Made by a program: the position numbers and the translations under genes. The notes under the pieces are model-generated. The model saw nothing but the letters and a program-made list of their open reading frames with translations, was not told the DNA's origin and made no database searches. This document shows positions 5,966 to 11,118 of a stretch of DNA of 11,118 nt, in pieces. Source of the DNA: an uncultured Clostridia bacterium. GTDB lineage: Bacteria > Bacillota > Clostridia > Christensenellales > Aristaeellaceae. The stretch is from positions 1 to 11,118 of the forward strand of contig CAMDVP010000084.1 of assembly GCA_945877525.1 (NCBI GenBank), in the 5' to 3' direction. Each line of letters starts with the position of its first letter. The stretch's first letter is position 1.

Positions 5966-7936
5966 TTACAGCCGCTCCATCACAGGAATGACCTCCAGCG
6001 GCGCAGGCACGGTCACGCGCTGCGCGCCTTCATAGACTTCGCCGGTGTCCACATTGCGCCAGCGCCCCTCGGGCAGATACACGCTGCGGGTGCGTGCGCC
6101 GCTTTCCATCACGGGAGCCACCAGGTAGCGCCCGCCGAACATATACTGATCCTTCAGTCCGGCGCAGGTTTCATCCTCCGGGAATTCATAGAACATGCCG
6201 CGCAGCAGGGGTGTGCCCGCCTCGTGGGCCTCCTGCATGAGGGAACGCACATAGGGCCGCAGCTCCTCGCGGCGCTTCATATACTTGACCAGAATGGGAT
6301 AGGCCTCCTCGCCGAAGGACCACACCTCGTTGTCGCTGCCGGAATTGAGCACGGGGGTGCCATCCTTGCGGAACACGGGCTCGGCAGGCTTTCGGTCTCC
6401 GTGCAGGCGCATGACGGGGCAGTAGCATCCCCACTGGAACCAGCGCACCAGCAGCTCACGGAAGGCGGGATCCTTGGGATTGCCGTTGTGGAAGCCGCCA
6501 ATGTCTGTCGTCCACCAGGGAATGCCCGCACAGCCCATGCTGACGCCCGCGCAGACCTGGCGGCGCAGATAGCTCCAGTCGCTCATGATGTCGCCGCTCC
6601 ACACCAGCGCGCCGTAGCGCTGGCTGCCTGCCCAGGCGCAGCGCACCAGGTTGACGGGATTGTCCTGCCCGGCCTCCACCATGCCTTCGTAGAAGGTGCG
6701 GGAGTAATACTGGGGATACACGTTGCCCACCTGCTGGTTGGGGCCGATGTGATAGCGGTAGGCCTTGAAGTCATAGGTGCCGTATTCCGGCTCGGCCTCG
6801 TCCAGCCAGAACACGCGGATGCCGTAATCATAGTAGTTCTTTTTGCATTTTTCCCACACATATTTGCGGGCCCGGGGGTTGGTGGCGTCGAAGAACATGG
6901 AGTCCTCCACAAAGCGCATGCCGATCTGCTCGCCATATTCGGCGCGCACCAGCAGGCCCTGCTGCTCCATCTCCTCATAGTTTTCACTGGTGAGGGACAC
7001 CTGCGGCCATACGGACACCATCAGCTCGATGCCCATGTCCTGCAGCTCCTTCACCATGGCGGCGGGGTCGGGGAAGAACTCCGGGTCGAAGCGGTAGTCG
7101 CCCATCTTCGGCCAGTGGAAGAAGTCGCACACGATCACGTCGATGGGCAGGCCGCGGCGCTTGTATTCCCTGGCCACCTCCAGCAGCTGCTCCTGATTCC
7201 AGTAGCGCAGCTTGCACTGCCAGAAGCCCAGGCCGTATTCCGGCATCATCGGGGCAAAGCCGGTGGCGCGGGCGTAGTTCAGGCTGATGTCGGCGGGCCT
7301 GTCCCCGGCGGTGATCCAGTAGTCCAGCTGCCTTGTAGTATCGGCATGCCAGGTGGTGCGGTTGCGGCCGAAGCTCACATAGCCCACGGCGGGGTTGTGC
7401 CACAGAAAGCCATAGCCCCGGCTGGACAGGATCATGGGTACGCTGGCCTGGGAATTGCGGTGGGCCAGTTCCAGGGTGCAGCCCTTCCAGTCCATGTACT
7501 CTTCCTGATACTGGCCCATGCCGTAGATATGCTCGCCCTCCTGCCCCACGAAGGTGGCGGTCAGGGCGCAGTCGCCGCCGATGATGGGCTCGAACTTACG
7601 GGCTTGCAGCACCAGCGCGTTCTCTCCGTCGGTTTCCTGCAGAAGCACCTCGCCCTTCTGATTGACAAAGGTCAGGCGCACGCGGCGCTTCCAGCCGCAG
7701 ACGTCCATTTTTGCGGTGATTTTTCCGTTGCGCAGCAGGGCATGCTCCTCGTCCGTCTGAACGAATTCCACATTCCCGCTGGGCATGGGCTCCAGCAGGG
7801 CGAAACGATCGTCCCGCACATCGCCCATGAGCACGGCGCGCACCCGGAGGCTGTCGGGACCCCAGGGCTCCACGACAACGGTTTCACCATGATTGCGCCA
7901 AATGACCTGCTGTCCGTTCCAGTCAAAAAACTGCAT
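5966..7936 (-). CDS. Glycoside hydrolase family 31 (alpha-xylosidase/alpha-glucosidase type)
   Basis: This 656-aa cytoplasmic retaining alpha-glycosidase has no signal peptide. An N-terminal galactose-mutarotase-like beta-sandwich (about 1-225, WGPDSLRVRA near 25) precedes the catalytic barrel (about 230-575), followed by a short C-terminal beta domain. The catalytic nucleophile is Asp379 in VFWLDEAEPE (375-384) and the acid/base is Asp449 in VWSGDI (445-450). DIGGF (478-482) and RLHGDR (510-515) are further GH31 active-site landmarks. The WLDxxEPE form of the nucleophile motif resembles characterised alpha-xylosidases and related GH31 enzymes more than the WxDMNEP form of alpha-glucosidases, but specificity is uncertain. 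At 656 aa it is shorter than most GH31 proteins (700-800), consistent with lacking a distal C-terminal domain. The ATG at 7936 has AAAGGAG eight bases upstream. It likely hydrolyses imported xyloglucan- or starch-derived oligosaccharides. It has its own promoter and ends convergent with aspA. Confidence 0.88.
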   Translation of the reverse strand: MQFFDWNGQQVIWRNHGETVVVEPWGPDSLRVRAVLMGDVRDDRFALLEPMPSGNVEFVQTDEEHALLRNGKITAKMDVCGWKRRVRLTFVNQKGEVLLQETDGENALVLQARKFEPIIGGDCALTATFVGQEGEHIYGMGQYQEEYMDWKGCTLELAHRNSQASVPMILSSRGYGFLWHNPAVGYVSFGRNRTTWHADTTRQLDYWITAGDRPADISLNYARATGFAPMMPEYGLGFWQCKLRYWNQEQLLEVAREYKRRGLPIDVIVCDFFHWPKMGDYRFDPEFFPDPAAMVKELQDMGIELMVSVWPQVSLTSENYEEMEQQGLLVRAEYGEQIGMRFVEDSMFFDATNPRARKYVWEKCKKNYYDYGIRVFWLDEAEPEYGTYDFKAYRYHIGPNQQVGNVYPQYYSRTFYEGMVEAGQDNPVNLVRCAWAGSQRYGALVWSGDIMSDWSYLRRQVCAGVSMGCAGIPWWTTDIGGFHNGNPKDPAFRELLVRWFQWGCYCPVMRLHGDRKPAEPVFRKDGTPVLNSGSDNEVWSFGEEAYPILVKYMKRREELRPYVRSLMQEAHEAGTPLLRGMFYEFPEDETCAGLKDQYMFGGRYLVAPVMESGARTRSVYLPEGRWRNVDTGEVYEGAQRVTVPAPLEVIPVMERL

Positions 7937-7995
7937 ACTGCTTTCTCCTTTGCGTTTATTGGATAATGCCGGAACTTTCCATTTACTCTGCGTAC

Positions 7996-8024
7996 AGTAT
8001 AATGGAACAGGAAGCCTTTGTCAA
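7996..8024 (-). promoter_or_regulatory. Sigma-A promoter for the GH31 gene
   Basis: On the minus strand a perfect TTGACA (8019-8024) and TATACT (7996-8001) are separated by exactly 17 bp, about 60 bp upstream of the ATG. It lies immediately after the stop codon of the MATE gene, so the glycosidase can be expressed independently of the exporter. The leader of roughly 50 nt shows no obvious riboswitch fold, and I see no clear operator dyad. Confidence 0.78.
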
Positions 8025-8041
8025 ACGCTGCGGCGGTTTGT

Positions 8042-9421
8042 TTATGCGCCGGCGGGGGCTTCCTTGTCGGGTGTTTTCTTCAGCTGGCGCAGGATGCCCG
8101 ATACCACCGCCAGGGAGAACAGGAAGGACAGCGCATCCGCCACGGGCTGGGCCGCCTGGATGCCCAGCAGGCCGAATGCGGGCGGCAGCACCAGCAGCGC
8201 GGGAATCAGGAACACCCCCTGCCTGGCGGTGGAAATCAGCGTGGCCCGCACGCCATAGCCGATGGACTGGGTGAACATGTTGCTCATGGTGATATACCCC
8301 CACAGCGGCAGCGTGCACAGCTGAAGCTGCAGCGCCAGGGTGCCGATGCGGATAACCTCCGGGTCGTCCCGGCGGAACAGGGTGACGATGGGCTCTGCGC
8401 CCAGCAGCGCCACGCATCCCAGCACCAGCAGGATCACGGTGGACACCTTCACGCAGAACCAGAAGGCCTTGCGTACCCGGCTGTATTTTCCCGCCCCGAA
8501 GCAGAAGCCGCACACCGGCTGAAAGCCCTGCCCGAAGCCGATGACCGAGGAATTGATGAACATGACGAAGCGGCTGACAATGCTCATGGCGGCGATGGCT
8601 GCGTCGCCGTACACGCCCGCGGCGGTGTTCAGCATGATACTGGACACGCTGGCGATGCCCTGCCGCCCCAGGGACGGAAAGCCGTTGTACAGAATCTGCC
8701 CGTACATTTTCCACGTGGGGCGGAAATCCGATACGCGGATGGAAATGGCGTCCGGCCGCAGATTGGTCATCAGCAGAAGAATGGTGAAGCTTACCACCTG
8801 GCTGACGGCGGTGGCGATGGCTGCGCCTGCCGTACCCAGACCGCAGCCGAAGATGAGGATGGGATCCAGCACCATGTTCAGGATGCCGCCGGACACCATG
8901 CCCACCATGCCGTACAGCGCCAGGCCCTCGAAGCGCAACAGGTTGTTCATGACAAACGAGCACATGACGAAAGGCACCGCATAAAAAATGTAGGTGGCAT
9001 AATCCTTGGCATAAGGGGCGATGGTTTCCGTTGCGCCCAGAAAGCGCACCAGCCAGTCGATGCTGCTTAGCCCCAGAATGCCCAGCACAACGCCGGCCAG
9101 AAAGGCCGTGACAAACCCTGTGGTCACATAATGACGGGCCTGCTCCTCATCCCCGGCGCCCAGGCAGCGGCTCACGTTGGCCCCGCTGCCGATGCCGATG
9201 GTGAAGGCGATGGCCTGGATCATGGCCATGGCCGAAAAAATCACGCCCACCGCGCCAGAGGCTGACGTGCCGATCTGGCTGACGAAGAAGGTATCAGCCA
9301 TATTATAGATGGCGGAAATCAGCATGGAGATAATGGTGGGTACGGCCAGGCGCGGAATCACCCGGCTGATGGGCTGGCGCAGCATCATATTGCTGCGCTG
9401 CTCGGGGGTCATGGTTCGCAT
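8042..9421 (-). CDS. MATE family efflux transporter
   Basis: This 459-aa polytopic inner-membrane protein has the twelve hydrophobic helices and pseudo-two-fold repeat of the MATE exporters, which expel cationic drugs or metabolites in exchange for Na+ or H+. Typical segments are VPTIISMLISAIYNMADTFF (27-46), the first-half loop IGSGANVSRCLGAGDEEQAR (77-96), LNMVLDPILIFGCGLGTAGA (181-200) and the equivalent second-half loop GFGQGFQPVCGFCFGAGKY (about 305-325). The ending is a charged cytosolic tail (LKKTPDKEAP). The start is ATG at 9421 with AGAGGGA about ten bases upstream; the ATG at 9412 lacks a site. A TATATAAATAT stretch upstream may contain the promoter, but no good -35 accompanies it. 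The gene is divergent from the aroF attenuator region. The substrate cannot be predicted, and I see no terminator between this gene and the glycosidase promoter. Confidence 0.92.
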   Translation of the reverse strand: MRTMTPEQRSNMMLRQPISRVIPRLAVPTIISMLISAIYNMADTFFVSQIGTSASGAVGVIFSAMAMIQAIAFTIGIGSGANVSRCLGAGDEEQARHYVTTGFVTAFLAGVVLGILGLSSIDWLVRFLGATETIAPYAKDYATYIFYAVPFVMCSFVMNNLLRFEGLALYGMVGMVSGGILNMVLDPILIFGCGLGTAGAAIATAVSQVVSFTILLLMTNLRPDAISIRVSDFRPTWKMYGQILYNGFPSLGRQGIASVSSIMLNTAAGVYGDAAIAAMSIVSRFVMFINSSVIGFGQGFQPVCGFCFGAGKYSRVRKAFWFCVKVSTVILLVLGCVALLGAEPIVTLFRRDDPEVIRIGTLALQLQLCTLPLWGYITMSNMFTQSIGYGVRATLISTARQGVFLIPALLVLPPAFGLLGIQAAQPVADALSFLFSLAVVSGILRQLKKTPDKEAPAGA

Positions 9422-9531
9422 GTGGACAATCCCTCTTGTTCTTCATATTTATATAGCCACCTTTCGACAATGCACGGCGTTTTTCCTCCCCGCACTCAGG
9501 CAGCGGCGGCTGTTTTCCTTGTGTATTTTTC

Positions 9532-9560
9532 TTGACAGGATCCGCCCCGTGGGCTATAAT
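9532..9560 (+). promoter_or_regulatory. Consensus sigma-A promoter of the aroF leader
   Basis: Perfect TTGACA (9532-9537) and perfect TATAAT (9555-9560) have the optimal 17-bp spacer, preceded by a T-rich stretch (TATTTTTC). This is the strongest promoter in the window and would produce a transcript of about 200 nt before the aroF ATG. A perfect 12-bp palindrome, TCGATGCATCGA (9560-9571), overlaps the expected start of transcription and could be an operator. Confidence 0.9.
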
Positions 9561-9592
9561 CGATGCATCGACGCGTGTACAGGAGGATTGCC

Positions 9593-9655
9593 ATGCTGTG
9601 CTTGTTCACCTTTACGTTTACGTTCCCGGGCGGCTTTGCCGTGCCGGGGGTTTGA
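9593..9655 (+). CDS. Phenylalanine-rich leader peptide of the aroF attenuator
   Basis: A 20-codon ORF, too short for routine gene calling, starts at ATG 9593 with a perfect AGGAGG (9581-9586) six bases upstream and ends at TGA 9653-9655. Phenylalanine occupies residues 5, 7, 9, 11 and 15 (core FTFTFTF), encoded by both TTT and TTC, so a quarter of the peptide is Phe. It sits 33 bp downstream of a consensus promoter, just before a rho-independent terminator and the gene for the first enzyme of aromatic amino acid synthesis. This matches the logic of enteric pheA and pheST leaders: ribosomes slow at Phe codons when charged tRNA-Phe is scarce, which changes the folding of the RNA downstream. Threonine codons alternate with the Phe codons, so a Thr contribution cannot be excluded. 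The peptide itself probably has no function after translation. Confidence 0.82.
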   Translation: MLCLFTFTFTFPGGFAVPGV

Positions 9656-9737
9656 ACGTACCGTTGAAGAAGCTCTCGGCAGCCGTGCTTTGGACGCATA
9701 CGCAGGAGGGGCTCTTGACGGGCCCTTCTTTTTCTTT
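9623..9737 (+). promoter_or_regulatory. Transcription attenuator: alternative RNA pairings ahead of aroF
   Basis: Three alternatives are visible. (a) Inside the leader ORF, CCCGG/CCGGG (9625-9629 with 9644-9648) plus CGGC/GCCG (9631-9634 with 9638-9641) form a local hairpin. In competition with this, GGCU-UU-GCCG (9632-9641) can pair with CGGCAGCC (9677-9684). (b) CTCTC (9673-9677) can pair with GAGGG (9706-9710), and CGTGC (9684-9688) with GCA..CG (9696-9702), giving an antiterminator. (c) GAGGGGCTC (9706-9714) with GGGCCCTTC (9720-9728) forms the terminator. Structures (b) and (c) share 9706-9710 and are mutually exclusive. A ribosome stalled on the Phe codons would cover the 9632-9641 strand and free 9673-9688 for the antiterminator. 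The pairings were found by eye, and the energetics are uncomputed. Confidence 0.65.
9706..9737 (+). terminator. Rho-independent terminator of the aroF leader
   Basis: The nine-pair stem GAGGGGCTC/GGGCCCTTC (9706-9714 with 9720-9728, two G-U pairs) has a 5-nt loop TTGAC and is directly followed by TTTTTCTTT (9729-9737). It stands 35 bp ahead of the aroF ATG on the coding strand. It therefore terminates the leader transcript rather than any upstream gene, since the upstream gene runs the other way. Confidence 0.85.
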
Positions 9738-9771
9738 ATCCTGCACATGACATATGGAGGAGGAACCATTC

Positions 9772-10785
9772 ATGATTATCGTGCTGAAAAAGGGTACCGA
9801 GCAGCGGGAAATTGATACGCTGACCGACATGATCGTCAGCCAGGGGATTACGGTGAACCCCATTGTGGGCAGCGACCTGACCATTCTGGGCCTGATCGGT
9901 GACACCAGCAAGGTGGACGACACGCAGATTGAAAGCTACCGCTGTGTGGAGCGCATCATGCATGTGGCGGAGCCCTTCAAAAAGGCGAACCGCATGTTCC
10001 ACCCAACGCCCAGCGTGGTCAAGGTGGGCAATGCGGAGGTTGGCGGCCCGAAGCTGGCCGTGATGGCGGGGCCCTGCTCGGTGGAGAGCCGGGAGCAGAT
10101 TACGGAGGTGGCGCAGGCGGTGAAGGACGCAGGCGCGGCCGTGCTGCGGGGAGGGGCGTTCAAGCCCCGCACCTCGCCCTACGCATTCCAGGGCCTGAAG
10201 TACGAGGGCCTCGACCTGCTATGCGCGGCGAAGGAGGCAACCGGCCTGCCCATTGTCAGCGAGATTATGTCGCCCTTTGACATTGACGTGTTTGTGGAAA
10301 AGGTGGATCTGATCCAGGTGGGCGCGCGGAACATGCAGAACTTCGACCTTTTGCGCCAGCTGGGCAGGATCCGCAAGCCGGTTCTGCTCAAGCGCGGTCT
10401 GTCCGCCACCATTGAGGAGTGGCTGATGAGCGCGGAGTACATCATGGCGGGGGGCAACACGGACGTGATTCTCTGTGAGCGGGGCATTCGTACCTTTGAA
10501 ACCTATACCCGCAACACGGTTGATCTGGGGGCCATTCCTGCGGTGAAGAAGCTGAGCCATCTGCCGGTGATTGTTGATCCCAGCCACGGCACGGGGAAGT
10601 GGTGGATGGTGGAGCCGCTGGCCCGGGCAGCAGTGGCTGTGGGTGCAGACGGCGTGGTGATCGAGGTACACAACGACCCCGTTCATGCCCTGTGCGACGG
10701 CCAGCAGTCCATCAAGCCCGACGTCTTTGCCGACATTATGGCGGACATCCGCAAGATTGCCGCGGCGGTCGGGCGCGAGGTGTAA
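9772..10785 (+). CDS. aroF: 3-deoxy-7-phosphoheptulonate (DAHP) synthase, type I-beta with regulatory domain
   Basis: This 337-aa cytoplasmic enzyme condenses phosphoenolpyruvate and erythrose 4-phosphate to DAHP, the committed step of the shikimate pathway. Residues 1-65 form a ferredoxin-like regulatory domain (opening MIIVLKKGTE, closing ERIMHV), and the catalytic barrel runs from about 80 to the end. The four metal ligands are visible at Cys102 (AGPCSVES), His272 (DPSHGTG), Glu298 (VIEVH) and Asp309 (CDGQQS), the same numbering as I recall for the Thermotoga maritima enzyme. KPRTSPYAFQG (131-141) and LLKRG (205-209) bind substrate phosphates. In that family the N-terminal domain mediates inhibition by Tyr and Phe, so this gene would be under both allosteric and attenuation control. 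The ATG at 9772 is chosen over 9754 because GGAGGAGG (9756-9763) lies eight bases upstream. No other shikimate gene follows, and a 94-bp repeat begins at the stop codon. Confidence 0.95.
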   Translation: MIIVLKKGTEQREIDTLTDMIVSQGITVNPIVGSDLTILGLIGDTSKVDDTQIESYRCVERIMHVAEPFKKANRMFHPTPSVVKVGNAEVGGPKLAVMAGPCSVESREQITEVAQAVKDAGAAVLRGGAFKPRTSPYAFQGLKYEGLDLLCAAKEATGLPIVSEIMSPFDIDVFVEKVDLIQVGARNMQNFDLLRQLGRIRKPVLLKRGLSATIEEWLMSAEYIMAGGNTDVILCERGIRTFETYTRNTVDLGAIPAVKKLSHLPVIVDPSHGTGKWWMVEPLARAAVAVGADGVVIEVHNDPVHALCDGQQSIKPDVFADIMADIRKIAAAVGREV

Positions 10786-10876
10786 TACTGTGCTGCATGA
10801 AAAGCATAGCAGCAAGAGGACGGCCCCGAAGGTTTCCAAAGGGCGACCGGAAAGCCCTTTGGTCGCGCCCGCAGGC
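10783..10876 (+). repeat. 94-bp dispersed repeat, copy 2
   Basis: This is the second copy of the repeat at 282-375, in the same orientation. Its first three bases are the TAA stop codon of aroF. Its hairpins are better formed than in copy 1: CCAAAGGGC/GCCCTTTGG (10837-10845 with 10855-10863, 9 bp) and TCGCGCC-CGCA-GGCGCGA (10863-10880, 7 bp). No convincing U-tract follows, so at most it is a weak terminator for aroF; it may instead stabilise the 3' end of the message. Confidence 0.8.
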
Positions 10877-10940
10877 GCGAAATCTCTGCCTTTGGCAAAG
10901 CAATCGTTTTAAGTGAGAACAGAATGAGCGGTGGAAAAAC

Positions 10941-11077
10941 GGTTTCGCCTGCGGCGACCAAGGGCGCTGCCCCTGGACCTCGGTCAGGGCGCTGCCCTGA
11001 CAACCCGCCAGAGGGCGCTGCCCTCTGGACGCCCGCGAAGGGCCTTCGGCCCTCTCGACACCCGTTTCGCGAAACGG
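10941..11077. repeat. Array of GC-rich hairpins with shared GGGCGCTGCCC cores
   Basis: Six hairpins follow one another: CGCC-TGC-GGCG with outer GGT/ACC (10941-10959); CCA-A-GGGC-GCT-GCCC-C-TGG (10958-10976); GTCAGGGC-GCT-GCCCTGAC (10983-11001); CCAGAGGGC-GCT-GCCCTCTGG (11008-11028); AGGGCC-TTC-GGCCCT (11039-11053); and the perfect palindrome CCGTTTCG/CGAAACGG (11062-11077). The second to fourth share the core GGGCGCTGCCC at a 25-26 bp period, while their outer arms differ and still pair. The stretch 10877-11118 has no credible gene; its short ORFs are translations of these palindromes. The function is unknown, possibly RNA 3' structures or binding sites. Confidence 0.7.
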
Positions 11078-11118
11078 CGGGGTGGTTCTATACGGCGTTT
11101 GGCGCGTGAATGGGGGAG

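Noticed and set aside
5927..7966. A 679-codon open frame on the plus strand, antisense to the GH31 gene
   Set aside because: It is rich in His, Ala and Gly with no recognisable domain. It is the high-GC shadow of a gene whose catalytic motifs are clear, and no ribosome binding site precedes it.
7937..7995. A riboswitch in the GH31 leader
   Set aside because: The leader is only about 50 nt long, with no evident conserved fold or terminator.
9567..9705. A T-box leader ahead of aroF
   Set aside because: I find no T-box consensus segment (UGGN' loop) or specifier stem. The Phe-rich ORF and the short leader length favour ribosome-mediated attenuation.
9532..9750. Longer ORFs (67-101 codons) overlapping the aroF leader on both strands
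   Set aside because: They cross the promoter and terminator and lack ribosome binding sites. The 20-codon ORF at 9593-9655 is the only one with a properly spaced AGGAGG.
282..10876. A transposon or integrative element bounded by the 94-bp direct repeats
   Set aside because: There is no transposase, integrase or terminal inverted repeat. The genes between are ordinary metabolic genes with their own promoters, and a dispersed intergenic repeat explains the two copies.
10962..11023. A CRISPR-like array because of the 25-26 bp periodic cores
   Set aside because: The repeats are 11 bp and palindromic, the intervening sequence forms their stems, and no cas gene is present.
10924..11109. A 61-codon ORF through the hairpin array
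   Set aside because: Its residues come from the repeated GGGCGCTGCCC units, and the structure explains the sequence better than coding does.

Overview
The window looks like chromosomal DNA from a GC-rich, low-oxygen-type member of the Bacillota (Clostridia). The evidence is strong AGGAGG-type ribosome binding sites, consensus sigma-A promoters with 17-bp spacers, a Thermotoga/Bacillus-type DAHP synthase, a clostridial-style MATE exporter and intergenic regions packed with GC-rich hairpins. The assignment to class is inference; no rRNA or other marker gene is present. I see no tRNA, CRISPR array, transposase, phage gene or toxin-antitoxin pair.

Layout from left to right. Positions 1-387 hold no credible gene: a 50-bp imperfect inverted repeat, a block of nested hairpins (136-235) and one copy of a 94-bp dispersed repeat (282-375). 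Positions 388-3276 form a small divergent catabolic-looking cluster: a sugar phosphate isomerase/epimerase-like TIM barrel on the minus strand, then on the plus strand an FMN-dependent alpha-hydroxy-acid oxidase relative and an aldo/keto reductase 25 bp apart. Two face-to-face sigma-A promoters lie in the 152-bp gap. A 14-bp-stem terminator (3293-3331) separates this cluster from a convergent LysR-type regulator (3357-4274, minus). The regulator is divergent from aspA, aspartate ammonia-lyase (4400-5785, plus), and the AT-rich gap between them carries at least three dyads overlapping the probable aspA promoter. A strong bidirectional terminator follows aspA. It is shared with a convergent intracellular GH31 alpha-glycosidase (5966-7936, minus), which has its own near-consensus promoter. 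A MATE-family multidrug/cation exporter (8042-9421, minus) lies upstream of it.

The most interesting segment is 9532-9771. A perfect consensus promoter (TTGACA-17-TATAAT) is followed by an AGGAGG site and a 20-codon ORF containing five phenylalanine codons (Phe-Thr-Phe-Thr-Phe-Thr-Phe core). Mutually exclusive RNA pairings and a rho-independent terminator come next, and then the gene for a type I-beta DAHP synthase (aroF, 9772-10785), the first enzyme of aromatic amino acid synthesis. This is the layout of a phenylalanine-sensing, ribosome-mediated transcription attenuator. That mechanism is classical in proteobacteria, whereas Bacillota usually use T-boxes or TRAP for this kind of control.

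A second copy of the 94-bp repeat starts exactly at the aroF stop codon. It is followed (10941-11077) by a run of hairpins, three of which share a GGGCGCTGCCC core while their outer arms differ and still pair. The two 94-bp copies bracket about 10.4 kb in direct orientation.
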